Source of the DNA: Leptospiraceae bacterium | Lineage (GTDB): Bacteria; Spirochaetota; Leptospiria; Leptospirales; Leptospiraceae | NCBI GenBank assembly: GCA_016711485.1 | Contig: JADJSX010000025.1 | Location: 310,001 to 374,000, forward strand | Reading direction: 5' to 3' | DNA: 64,000 nucleotides | The notes under the pieces: generated by a model | Seen by the model: only the letters and a program-made list of their open reading frames with translations | Databases searched by the model: none | What the model was told of the DNA's origin: nothing | Shown: positions 17,900-26,473 of the stretch, piece after piece | Layout of the letters: every line of letters starts with the position of its first letter | Numbering within the stretch: the stretch's first letter is position 1 | Made by a program: the position numbers and the translations under genes

Positions 17900-18670
17900 C
17901 TATTTAATTACGTTAGAAAAATATTGTCCATTTTTTTCTATTAAGTTGATATTTACATCGTAAGTTTTTGATAAATTTTCTGAATTGAATACGTCACCTT
18001 TTTTACCAGATGCAATTATTTCTCCGTCTTTTATAAGACAGACATGGTCGAAATAATCCGGTATTTCATCTGTTCTGTGGGTAATAAGGATTATGCATAA
18101 ACTGCTTGTCTTGTACCGGTCGAGTAACGAGAAAAAATCTTCACGGGAAGCGATATCCAAGGAAGAACATGGTTCATCTAGAATTAATATACTAGGCTCG
18201 GAAATGAGTGCGCGCAAAAGCAGGATTTTTTTCTTTTCTCCGGAAGAGAGTAATCCATAGTTTTGATTTGGATTTTTTATCCATGAATTATTCTGGATTA
18301 TATTTTTTACTTTTTGATTTTCTTCTTCGTTTAATTCAGAATAAATTCCGATTGAGTTCAATAGTCCAGATGCGATAACGTCCGTTACAGAAAGATTCCG
18401 CTGTAATCTTTCCTCTTGGTAACCGCTCTGCAGGATACCAATTTTTTTTTGTACTTCTCTTACTGGATACTCACCATATACCTTTCCTAAAACTTTTACA
18501 GTTCCTGTCGTAGGCCAAAGATAACCAAATATAATATTGATGAGAGTTGTTTTTCCACTTCCATTTTTGCCAAGTACAACCCAGTTTTGTTTTTCTGAAA
18601 TAGATAAAGATATATCTTTTAATATAAACTTTCCATCACGAACAAAGGAGAGTTTGCTAAATTCTAGCAA
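17900..18670 (-). CDS. ABC transporter-type ATP-binding protein
   Basis: 256 residues, a single nucleotide-binding domain: Walker A GKNGSGKTT (34-42), Q-loop Q81, signature LSSGE (141-145), Walker B ILILDE (161-166) and H-loop H198. No membrane partner is encoded nearby. The sequence most resembles the stand-alone ATPases grouped with ModF/YlmA-type proteins, so it may act without a transporter; this is uncertain. It starts with TTG at 18668-18670 only four bases after the stop of the HDOD gene, so the two are translationally linked. I found no alternative ATG near the N-terminus that would keep the first beta strand. Confidence 0.85.
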   Translation of the reverse strand: MLEFSKLSFVRDGKFILKDISLSISEKQNWVVLGKNGSGKTTLINIIFGYLWPTTGTVKVLGKVYGEYPVREVQKKIGILQSGYQEERLQRNLSVTDVIASGLLNSIGIYSELNEEENQKVKNIIQNNSWIKNPNQNYGLLSSGEKKKILLLRALISEPSILILDEPCSSLDIASREDFFSLLDRYKTSSLCIILITHRTDEIPDYFDHVCLIKDGEIIASGKKGDVFNSENLSKTYDVNINLIEKNGQYFSNVIK

Positions 18671-18674
18671 ACTT

Positions 18675-20144
18675 TTAAGAATGTGAAGTTCTAAACTGAT
18701 TTTCTATTTTTTCTAAGTATTTAGAAAATACGGTTTCATTATCTAGTTTAAAACTCTTAAGGATTTCTTGATTAATTGTAAAAAAATTAGCTCTATTATC
18801 TAAAGTGTCTAACATCATATTAGCTAAGTAAACAATTTCTAATAAATCCTTATGTTCTGCCGGAGCTAGGAAAGGTCTGTGATGGAATTCTACAATGTGA
18901 ATTAAATCTTCTGGAAATGACCATTTTTTTAGAAGGCGAGCCCCTATGTCTGCATGACTAATTCCGACTGTAAATTCTTCTATAAGTACGGAACTACCCT
19001 TATCTATGATCTCTAGATTATTCATCTTCTCGACTAATTTTTTGTCAAGTGATAGGATTATTAATTTTCCAATATCGTGAAGTAGGCCACCAGTGGCGGC
19101 AAGATCGGCTAACTTATTCTTTGAACTATCCATTGCGATTACCTTTGCAAAGAAACTACATTTTGCACAATGATCCCAAATTTTCTGAACTTTATCGTAG
19201 CGGTTTCCCATAATTTTGCGCACACCGGAAACATATAACATATTTTTGATGTTCTTTAGACCTACAACTTTAACTGCGGCTAATACGGTATTTGCTTTAT
19301 TTCTTGTGATAAAAAGGGAAGAATTGGAAAGTTTTAATAAATCTGCACTTAGGACAGCGTCTCTTTCTATTTCTGTAGTTAAAACGTTTATATCAGTATC
19401 TGGTTTGTTACAGAGAGTTATAATTCTACTAACACTTTGGGGTAATGGCGGTAAACCTTCAATTTCATTTAATATCTGCTCATTAAACTTACTGTTAGTA
19501 ATAATTGGAACTACTTGTCCTGGAATTGTAAAATGTGCAATTGTTTTGTCATTTTTAAATTCGATTGTAAAATTATCCCGACCAATTCCTGAATTCTTTA
19601 AAAGTATTTGGGTTAGTATTAATCCAAGTCCTGCACTTTCTGTTGAATCGGACATATCCATAAATGCATCCGATAAATCATTGTATTTCTTCGCTGCTTC
19701 AATTCGTTTGAAAATTCTTTCTTGCTCTTCTGGTAATACGGGTGCGTTATTCTCAGCATGAATGGATAATATATTGTTTTTAACCTGTGCATCGAATTGA
19801 ATGTAAAAATCAGATTTGTCTAAATAGGCTTGTTGCTCAGCCCATTTCATTGTTACTTCGTCTGCAAAAATCATCATACCTTTTTGGTATTCTTCAGGAT
19901 TTGAAATATCTAGACCTTCTCTTATAAAAAAAAGACGTTTCGCATTTGCCTTACTTGCATTGTATAAAATTTCTTTCAGAACTGTGAACGAAACCTCTAG
20001 GAGAAACAATTGATCAAAATAACTTAAAATATGAATAAATAAAATATGAAATTCTTGTAAAACCTTGTCATTCGTATATTTAAACCTGACTGAGACGGGC
20101 TGACCTTTTATCAGTTTGGTGACCAAATCATCTATATCGAGCAT
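18675..20144 (-). CDS. HDOD signalling protein with an N-terminal ATPase-like domain
   Basis: 489 residues, no membrane segment. The N-terminal 215 residues resemble a GHKL ATPase: VLKEILYNASKANAKR could be an N-box, and STESAGLGLILTQILLKNSG a G-box. Residues from about 229 (LPPLPQSVSRII) form an HDOD domain with DAVLSADLLKLSNSS and a residual HD motif LLHDIGK at about 352-358. HDOD proteins are regulatory relatives of HD phosphohydrolases and usually lack activity. A histidine-kinase-type ATPase fused directly to HDOD is unusual. AAGGA lies six bases before the ATG. The ABC ATPase gene follows four bases after its stop. Confidence 0.78.
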   Translation of the reverse strand: MLDIDDLVTKLIKGQPVSVRFKYTNDKVLQEFHILFIHILSYFDQLFLLEVSFTVLKEILYNASKANAKRLFFIREGLDISNPEEYQKGMMIFADEVTMKWAEQQAYLDKSDFYIQFDAQVKNNILSIHAENNAPVLPEEQERIFKRIEAAKKYNDLSDAFMDMSDSTESAGLGLILTQILLKNSGIGRDNFTIEFKNDKTIAHFTIPGQVVPIITNSKFNEQILNEIEGLPPLPQSVSRIITLCNKPDTDINVLTTEIERDAVLSADLLKLSNSSLFITRNKANTVLAAVKVVGLKNIKNMLYVSGVRKIMGNRYDKVQKIWDHCAKCSFFAKVIAMDSSKNKLADLAATGGLLHDIGKLIILSLDKKLVEKMNNLEIIDKGSSVLIEEFTVGISHADIGARLLKKWSFPEDLIHIVEFHHRPFLAPAEHKDLLEIVYLANMMLDTLDNRANFFTINQEILKSFKLDNETVFSKYLEKIENQFRTSHS

Positions 20145-20384
20145 CGTATGTCCTTTGTAATGACAATGCTTACTAATTGCAAGATTTTTATTTTATGACT
20201 GAAAATTCACTGCATATAATTTTTTCAACTTTCGTTAATGAAGACTTCCTGATAATGAAAAAGTTGGGCGAGTTTTCTTTGAGTCAAAGATAAATAAAAA
20301 TTTGTTCGTGGTATGGGGTTATTATTTCCATTTTCCCGTTATTTTGTCCTCCCCTTTGGAATAATATTCATAGAGGGAAAAATT

Positions 20385-20624
20385 ATGAATGATTCATTGT
20401 TAAAAAGAAACCTAGAGCAAAGTACAAAAAATCAGGAATTCACTAAGGAAAACTTTACTGAAATTCATTCTATGGTTGATGAATTACTTGCCTCGCTTCA
20501 AAAAACCAAAAAGGAAAAAGTTAAAGTAAAATTACCGCGCTCAAGAAAAAAATGGGAAAATAAATCTAAAAAAGGGAAAAAAACAGAGGATGTAAAAATA
20601 AGAGAACTCCCTTTTACCTTTTAA
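20385..20624 (+). CDS. small lysine-rich hypothetical protein
   Basis: 79 residues when started at ATG 20385, which has AGAGGG eight bases upstream; a longer in-frame reading from 20313 would add a hydrophobic 24-residue N-terminus without a ribosome site, so I reject it. The protein begins MNDSLLKRNLEQSTKNQEF, has a short helical acidic/leucine stretch (IHSMVDELLASLQ), and ends in a strongly basic tail rich in Lys and Arg. That tail could bind nucleic acid or acidic surfaces. I do not recognise a family. It is isolated between the HDOD gene and an AT-rich spacer. Confidence 0.55.
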   Translation: MNDSLLKRNLEQSTKNQEFTKENFTEIHSMVDELLASLQKTKKEKVKVKLPRSRKKWENKSKKGKKTEDVKIRELPFTF

Positions 20625-21109
20625 AATTAAATTGAATCTGCCGACTAAGATTTATTTTCTGAATTGGACTGAATATACCGATTTGCCAGAAGAAAATACC
20701 TATTCGATTTAAAAAGCTTTATTTGAGGTAATTGGGAATACCCAAATTTTTTAAAAATGGGAAATTACTTTTGGCGTTGGATTTGCAGAGTTTACTTTCT
20801 TTAAATTAAAATACATTCCTATTCTGATAGTTTGAATCCAGATTTTGCAGTATCGATCGTATATACAGCTACTCGTTCAAAATATATTCTGAGTTATAAA
20901 ATGAGGCTACGGCAAAAACAAAACTTTCTCATTTATTTTTTTACAAGATCATAATCGGATAGTATTGAGTGAAGCTAATTTTTGTTGGTTAATAAGAGTT
21001 ATCCCAATATTTAAATTGCGGATTCGTTACTGCAAAATATATTTTTTCTGTCACTGAATAAAGTTTGTAATTTTCAGATTGCTATTAGTAATCAATATTT
21101 ACTTGACCT
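20625..21109. other. AT-rich intergenic region with a diverged family-2 palindrome
   Basis: No gene is visible in these 485 bases. From about 20678 to 20785 there is a diverged copy of the family-2 palindromic element: ATTTGCCAGAAGAAAATACC as one arm and GGGAAATTACTTTTGGCGTT as the other. The remaining sequence up to 21109 shows no structure I can assign apart from scattered AT-rich runs. Confidence 0.45.
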
Positions 21110-22663
21110 ATGAGAATGCAAATAGAAAATATTGAAACGATGCCCGTACGCCTTTATATATCATTTTATTTATCTATATTGTTTCATCTTTCAATTTTTT
21201 TGTTAATATTATATCCATTTACTAAATCAATGGAGCTCTATTGCGGATTTGATGAACCTGTTTTAATACAAGATGAAAAGTCAATATGGGAGGATTTGTT
21301 ATCCGTTGAATTTTCTATGGATGATGGTTCAGGATCATCAGAACCAAGTGATGAAGTAGGAGACGGAGACTCCAATTCTAATGAAAAAAATAAAGGTGGA
21401 AAAGAAAAGGATCAAACGACTGCTTCTTCTTTAGATGTCGATTCCTTAGAAAAACAAGGTTGGAAGGACTTAATCAAAAGACTAAATGATACAAAAAACT
21501 TACGTAAAAATTTTAAAGAAGACTTTGACAATGTTATTAAAGACGGTAGTGCGTCAGACAATTATATTTCCCGTCGCCGCGTTTATGAGGATATAATAGT
21601 TAAAGAAGTTTTTCCTACAATCCATTCTATAGAAAAACCATTTCAGGACGAAATCAAAAACTCGCCAGAAGAATTAGAGAGGCATGAGGAAAGAAATGAA
21701 ATCATAAAAAAATTCAGAAATGAAATGGAGGATGATCCGGAAACAAATATCACGAAAATCCAAAAAGAAGATGATTCAAAAAACATAAAACCTCCATTAA
21801 ATATTTCACCTGAAGAACGGAAAAAATATTTTGATTCAACTCTTACACTTCCCAAAGAAGAACAACTTTCCGATTTTATTGAAAAATATATTGGCCATGA
21901 TCCGGATAAGGGTGATTTGCCGCTCATGTTTAGAGATTTGTATTATCAAAATTTGCAAAGATTAGCATACAATTTTAGTTCAGACTCAACGTATTTTTCC
22001 ATTGATTATCTACAGGAAAATCTAAATAAGGAAGACTATTTAAAAAATTCCATGAATCTTCTTTCTGATTTGAAGGGAACTAAAACTGCTACAGAAATTT
22101 TATTTACTTTAGAGAATATTTATGAAATTCAATCAAATGCAATTGGTCAATATTTTATCAATCAAGAGAATTACAAAGCTTTAACCGCTAAACAAAAGGA
22201 ACAAATTCGAGTTGAGACTTTACGACAAGTTGTTGAACGTTACTCGCCAATTCTTAAAGAAAAAAACATTAAGACCCACGAAGATGCACTAAAATTATAC
22301 CACAATAAAAAGATCGAGATTATGGATTATTTGCTTTCTACTACGCCTGGTAACTATCGTCGTTCTGATGCGTTATTCGAAAAAGGGCGAATACTTTGGG
22401 ATAGAGGCATGAAAACTGGAAGTATAAAAGAAAAAAAAGAAGCCGTTCAAGTATGGAATCAAATAGATACGACTGCTAGTTCTGGCGATTTTTTGAATCA
22501 GGATATATATAAACAGCTAATACCAATTATTCAAGATTGGAGAAATGGCTCGTATCCTCCAGCGGAAATGCAAATTCAAACTTATTTAAGTATGAGACTT
22601 ACACCGAGCCTAACCGAAAAAAAACTAAGAGAAGATCGTTTACTCTGGAAAAGAAAAAATTAA
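21110..22663 (+). CDS. membrane-anchored protein with a TonB-like N-terminal helix
   Basis: 517 residues of unknown family. One membrane helix at about 15-37 (YISFYLSILFHLSIFLLILY) carries S22-x3-H26, the spacing of the essential S-x3-H pair in the TonB anchor that contacts ExbB/ExbD. After it comes an acidic, Ser/Asp/Gly-rich stretch (about 55-95) and a long, charged helical region without a TonB-type C-terminal domain or proline-rich spacer. The last part (LFEKGRILWDRGMKTGSIKEKKEAVQVW) looks like a TPR-like helical pair. The likely topology is inner membrane with a large periplasmic domain. The start could be M1, M3 or M11, as no ribosome site is clear. The stop overlaps that of the facing gene by four bases. 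Confidence 0.65.
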   Translation: MRMQIENIETMPVRLYISFYLSILFHLSIFLLILYPFTKSMELYCGFDEPVLIQDEKSIWEDLLSVEFSMDDGSGSSEPSDEVGDGDSNSNEKNKGGKEKDQTTASSLDVDSLEKQGWKDLIKRLNDTKNLRKNFKEDFDNVIKDGSASDNYISRRRVYEDIIVKEVFPTIHSIEKPFQDEIKNSPEELERHEERNEIIKKFRNEMEDDPETNITKIQKEDDSKNIKPPLNISPEERKKYFDSTLTLPKEEQLSDFIEKYIGHDPDKGDLPLMFRDLYYQNLQRLAYNFSSDSTYFSIDYLQENLNKEDYLKNSMNLLSDLKGTKTATEILFTLENIYEIQSNAIGQYFINQENYKALTAKQKEQIRVETLRQVVERYSPILKEKNIKTHEDALKLYHNKKIEIMDYLLSTTPGNYRRSDALFEKGRILWDRGMKTGSIKEKKEAVQVWNQIDTTASSGDFLNQDIYKQLIPIIQDWRNGSYPPAEMQIQTYLSMRLTPSLTEKKLREDRLLWKRKN

Positions 22664-22971
22664 GGTACTCCAGGAAATGAACTTTCGTATTTAATCTTAA
22701 TATCTGGAAATGAAGTTACAAACTGAATTTTGAAATCTGGGAATGAGGAAACAGATTGCCATTTTCCACATGAGCTAGGAAAAGAATTAACCATTTGCAC
22801 TTTTAAATCTGGAAAGGAATCCACTACTTGTATTTTAATATCAGGAAAAGAACTAACAATTTGAACTTTCCCATACAGCTTAATTCCTTTAAAAGTGCAA
22901 TCGCTTCCTACATTTCCAGCAGAAATTGGGAAAAGAGCGATTAAAACCAGAACAAATATTTTCATTTTCAT
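22660..22971 (-). CDS. secreted SFPD-repeat protein, septoil-knot-like
   Basis: 103 residues. A signal peptide (MKMKIFVLVLIALFPISAGN) precedes about six copies of a ten-residue unit, V-S/D/N-SFPD-I/L/F-K-I/V-Q, interrupted by SSCGKWQS; the last unit ends SFPGVP. Two cysteines (in SDCTF and SSCGK) could form a disulfide. This regular pattern resembles the family Pfam calls the 7(1) septoil knot, small bacterial proteins predicted to fold as a sevenfold-crossing knot; I give that identity from memory of the pattern, with moderate certainty. AGGAG stands eight bases before the ATG. Function is unknown; the likely location is the periplasm or outside the cell. Confidence 0.75.
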   Translation of the reverse strand: MKMKIFVLVLIALFPISAGNVGSDCTFKGIKLYGKVQIVSSFPDIKIQVVDSFPDLKVQMVNSFPSSCGKWQSVSSFPDFKIQFVTSFPDIKIKYESSFPGVP

Positions 22972-23042
22972 AACAAACTCCTATTTACCTTCTACGATTT
23001 TTCTTATTATTGTTCGATAATCAAAATGTGTCAAGAGTCTTT

Positions 23043-23564
23043 ATGAAAATTCTAATTATATTACTAATGGCTTTTACCCAAGGATTTTTAGCAGAAACAG
23101 GGGCTGATAGTTACAAAGAAACATTTAAGCAACAAAGGTTGACTCAGGGTGAATTGAATTTTTCGAAAGCCAGTGAGCATTATAAAAGCGGGCAGTACAA
23201 GGCCTGTATTGATAAGTTAAATGAGTTTTTGTTTTTATTTCCAAACCATCCCGCTACTCTGAAATCTTTGCAGTTACTTAGTCAAGCATACCAAAAAAAC
23301 GACCAAATAGATGCGTCTATCCAGACGGATTTATTGGTATACCGCGAGAATCCAACAACAGAAGATGGATTGGTCTCCTATTTGGAAGCTGGAAAAAAGA
23401 TGTTATTAATTGGAAAATCAAAAGAAGGGAAAAGGATTCTCGATACAGTGAAAAATCAGTTATATTCTAGTAAAATTGCAAAGGATGCAGAGATAGAACT
23501 CAAACAAAATGCAATTTTAGAAGAAGATGGATTCCAAATAAAAGAAGAAATGAATAAAGAATGA
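23043..23564 (+). CDS. periplasmic TPR-like protein
   Basis: 173 residues from ATG 23043. The frame opens earlier at a TTG (23010), but a signal peptide (MKILIILLMAFTQGFLAETG) begins exactly at 23043 and AAGAG stands six bases ahead, so I use that start. The mature protein has helical repeats with TPR features: LNFSKASEHYKSGQYKACIDKLNEFLFLFPNHP, then SLQLLSQAYQKNDQIDAS. Such proteins usually scaffold envelope assemblies. It is divergent from the SFPD-repeat gene and lies upstream of the cyclic-nucleotide-binding regulator, with a 120-base gap. The function is unknown. Confidence 0.68.
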   Translation: MKILIILLMAFTQGFLAETGADSYKETFKQQRLTQGELNFSKASEHYKSGQYKACIDKLNEFLFLFPNHPATLKSLQLLSQAYQKNDQIDASIQTDLLVYRENPTTEDGLVSYLEAGKKMLLIGKSKEGKRILDTVKNQLYSSKIAKDAEIELKQNAILEEDGFQIKEEMNKE

Positions 23565-23686
23565 AAATATTCAATGAAAATTCAAATAAAACATTGATTC
23601 TTACAGAAGGAAAATAATATTTGTAATGGAAACAATATCATTTTAATAATTCCTATGAACAATTTTAAAATAAGAGTAACTTATTA

Positions 23687-24910
23687 ATGTCAGCGCCTAG
23701 CTTCCAAATTGTTAATTATACTGCTAATTCCTACATAATTGTAGAGGGAAAGAAAGAAGCGTACAACTTTTATATAGTCCGTGAGGGCAAAGTGAGCGTT
23801 GGACGGGAGAATCCAGTCGTAGGAGAAGACCCAAATCAAGTTGTTGGTCCGGGAGATTTCTTTGGTGTAGTTGCGGCTATGAGTCAACATCCACAAATTG
23901 AATCTGCCAGAGCTTTGACAAACGTTTCTTTAATTTCTGTAAGTTACGATCAATTCGGAACTTTGATTCAACGTAATACTCCTGTAGCAATGAAGATCAT
24001 TCGTTATTTCTCCATGAAATTACGCCAATTTGATCAAACGATTACTCGACTTTCTTTTAGAAATACTGTAAGTGAAGACTTAAATCAGCTTTATAATATG
24101 GGTGAGTATTATTTTAGCCAAGGCAATATTGAGCATGCCGCTTACGCATACCAAAGTTATTTAAAGTATCTACCAAATGGTCAGTTCGGACCACAGGTTA
24201 AAAAGAAGTTAATGTCATTAAATCAACCATTAGCCCTTCCGCCTATCGATGAAACTAAGTTTAACCGGTCTTATGCGGACAATAAGGTTATTTTTTGCGA
24301 ACATGAACCCGGTCGTGAATTGTATATTATTCAAAGTGGAAAAGTGAAAATTTCAAAAATTGTAAATAATAATGAAGTAATGTTAGCTGTTTTGCAGACT
24401 GGAGATATTTTCGGGGAGATGGCGATATTAGACAACAAACCAAGATCTGCTTCCGCTGTTGCTTTTGGATATACAGATGTTCTTGCTATCAACAAAGCAA
24501 ACTTTGAAGGAATGGTTAAAGCCCAACCTCAACTCGCAAGTAGACTAATTACTATTTTATCTGAACGAATTTGGATTGCATATAAGCAGTTAGCTAACCT
24601 TATGATTAAAGATCCGCAAGGAAGAATTGCGGATACACTTTTGACATTGGCTGAGAAAAATCGCGCTAAAATAATACCGAAGTCTTTCTATGATTTTGAT
24701 ATTACAGTCAGAGATCTTCTTAAGATGGTTGGACTTTCAGATAATAGAGATGAGAAGATTTTATACTCTCTTTTTGATACGAATAAATTTTTAAAAATAG
24801 ATCAGGATAGAATTAAATGTTATGATTTGGCGGAATTGGAAAAGTTAGTCCAATATTACCGCAAAAAAACAATCATGGATTCTAAAATAGCCAAAGAAAA
24901 AATAAGGTAG
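23687..24910 (+). CDS. double cyclic-nucleotide-binding regulator with TPR-like linker and winged helix
   Basis: 407 residues. Two CNB domains are visible: about 1-120 (SYIIVEGKKEAYNFYIVREGKVSVG, VVGPGDFFGVVAAMS) and about 195-310 (IFCEHEPGRELYIIQSGKVKISKI, TGDIFGEMAILDNKPRSASAVA). The second has the better phosphate-binding cassette (GEMAILDNKPRSA). A TPR-like hairpin (YNMGEYYFSQGNIEHAAYAYQSYLKYLP, about 135-165) joins them. The C-terminus (about 318-400) resembles the Crp-type winged helix (DITVRDLLKMVGLSDNRDEK). A Crp relative with two nucleotide sites is uncommon; DNA binding is inferred. It ends three bases before the ppx-type gene, so the two are co-transcribed. Confidence 0.85.
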   Translation: MSAPSFQIVNYTANSYIIVEGKKEAYNFYIVREGKVSVGRENPVVGEDPNQVVGPGDFFGVVAAMSQHPQIESARALTNVSLISVSYDQFGTLIQRNTPVAMKIIRYFSMKLRQFDQTITRLSFRNTVSEDLNQLYNMGEYYFSQGNIEHAAYAYQSYLKYLPNGQFGPQVKKKLMSLNQPLALPPIDETKFNRSYADNKVIFCEHEPGRELYIIQSGKVKISKIVNNNEVMLAVLQTGDIFGEMAILDNKPRSASAVAFGYTDVLAINKANFEGMVKAQPQLASRLITILSERIWIAYKQLANLMIKDPQGRIADTLLTLAEKNRAKIIPKSFYDFDITVRDLLKMVGLSDNRDEKILYSLFDTNKFLKIDQDRIKCYDLAELEKLVQYYRKKTIMDSKIAKEKIR

Positions 24911-24913
24911 GCT

Positions 24914-26473
24914 ATGAAAGAAAGGAATTTAGCTGCTATTGATTTAGGCACAAACTCATTTCATATCATCATAGTAAAAGTAAATCCCAACGGTACATTC
25001 GAATCACTCGGTAAAGAAAAAGAATCAGTTCGTTTAGGCAGTGGCTCTGGTCCTGACGAGGTTATCACACCCGATGCAATGGAGAGAGGCATTAAATGTC
25101 TTAAACGTTTTAAGGGACTCGCCGAAATTCACAATGCAGAAATTCGTTCTGTTGCAACGAGTGCACTTAGAGAAGCCAAAAATCGAGAAGTTTTTTTAGA
25201 AAAAGCACGCAAAGAACTTGGACTCAATATTGAAATAGTCAGTGGATTTGAAGAAGCAAGACTTATATATTTTGGTATATTACAAGGATTACCAGTATTT
25301 GATAAAAAAATAATGCTCGTAGATATTGGTGGTGGAAGTACAGAAATCCTTGTAGGTCAAAAGGGTAATATTGAATTTGCGCAAAGTTTAAAAATTGGAG
25401 CCATTCGATTAACGGATAAATTTTTTGCCGGCGACCCTGACGATGAATCTGATATCAATCAATGTAAACTTCATGTGGAAGGCATGATCACTCCTTACAA
25501 AAGAGAAATAGAAAAACTATCTCCGGATATTATAATAGGCTCATCCGGAACTATTCAAGCTATTGCACAAATGGTATTGGCTGGGGATAATGAGGAAATG
25601 CCGCGTAGTTTAAATAATTTTGTATTTACATCGGAAGAACTTTTTAAAGTAAGAAATATTTTAAATTCCGCTAATACTCTAAAGAAAAGAACAAAGGTAC
25701 CAGGACTTGATGCCAAAAGAGCAGATATAATTGTTGCGGGAAGTATTATACTCGAACAAATTTTTAGAACATTTTCGCTTAAGTCTATGACTATTTCGGA
25801 TTATGCGTTGAGAGAGGGAATAATATACGATACAATCAAAAAATGGGAAGGTCGTGATAACAAACAAGATCCATCAAGTTCGTTAGGGAATATTCGACTC
25901 AAAGCAATTAATACCTTATTTGCTTCTTTTCCATTTGAGGCAGAGCACGTAAAAAAAGTAAGTTCACTTGCTCTAAAAATATTTGATGATCTAAAAGAAG
26001 TACATAAGTGTTCAGAAGAAGAAAGAGAATATTTGGAAGCAGCTTCCCTATTACATGAAATTGGATTTGGAATTTCGCATAGTTCTCACCACAAACATAG
26101 TTATTATATCATTCGCAATTCTGAATTGATGGTTGGATTTAATTTTGATGAAATAGAAATAATTGCGCTCATAGCAAGATATCATCGAAAAAGTCCTCCA
26201 AAACCAAAACATATTGAGTTTACTAAAATTTCTCCAGCAAGCCAATTGATAGTCAGAAAACTTTCTGCAATAATTCGTATCGCGGATGGATTAGATAGAA
26301 GTCACCAAGGTATATCAGAAGAAATAAGTTGTGAACTACAAAATGATATTGTAGTATTTAAGGTAAAAGCAAAAAAAAACGTAGACCCCCACATTGATAT
26401 TTGGTCTGCCCATCAAAAGAAGGACTTATTTGAAGAGGTCTACGGTAAAAAATGTGCTTTTGTTGTAATTTAG
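24914..26473 (+). CDS. ppx: exopolyphosphatase / guanosine pentaphosphatase family protein
   Basis: 519 residues. The actin-like ATPase-fold N-terminus shows AAIDLGTNSFHIIIV (phosphate-1 motif) and the phosphate-2 motif DIGGGSTEILVG. The IGSSGTIQAIAQM segment follows, then a C-terminal HD-like domain (LLHEIGFGISHSSHHKHSYYIIRN) as in the longer Ppx/GppA proteins. These enzymes degrade polyphosphate or convert pppGpp to ppGpp; the sequence does not separate the two. The start lies three bases after the preceding regulator, with AGGTAGG just ahead. Its stop overlaps that of the facing receiver-STAS gene by four bases. Confidence 0.9.
   Translation: MKERNLAAIDLGTNSFHIIIVKVNPNGTFESLGKEKESVRLGSGSGPDEVITPDAMERGIKCLKRFKGLAEIHNAEIRSVATSALREAKNREVFLEKARKELGLNIEIVSGFEEARLIYFGILQGLPVFDKKIMLVDIGGGSTEILVGQKGNIEFAQSLKIGAIRLTDKFFAGDPDDESDINQCKLHVEGMITPYKREIEKLSPDIIIGSSGTIQAIAQMVLAGDNEEMPRSLNNFVFTSEELFKVRNILNSANTLKKRTKVPGLDAKRADIIVAGSIILEQIFRTFSLKSMTISDYALREGIIYDTIKKWEGRDNKQDPSSSLGNIRLKAINTLFASFPFEAEHVKKVSSLALKIFDDLKEVHKCSEEEREYLEAASLLHEIGFGISHSSHHKHSYYIIRNSELMVGFNFDEIEIIALIARYHRKSPPKPKHIEFTKISPASQLIVRKLSAIIRIADGLDRSHQGISEEISCELQNDIVVFKVKAKKNVDPHIDIWSAHQKKDLFEEVYGKKCAFVVI

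Noticed and set aside
19216..19761. 181-codon plus-strand frame
   Set aside because: It is antisense to the well-supported HDOD gene and has no domain or ribosome site.
22680..22880. Tandem DNA repeat of about 30-60 bases
   Set aside because: The periodicity is explained by the SFPD-repeat protein coding sequence, with synonymous changes between units.
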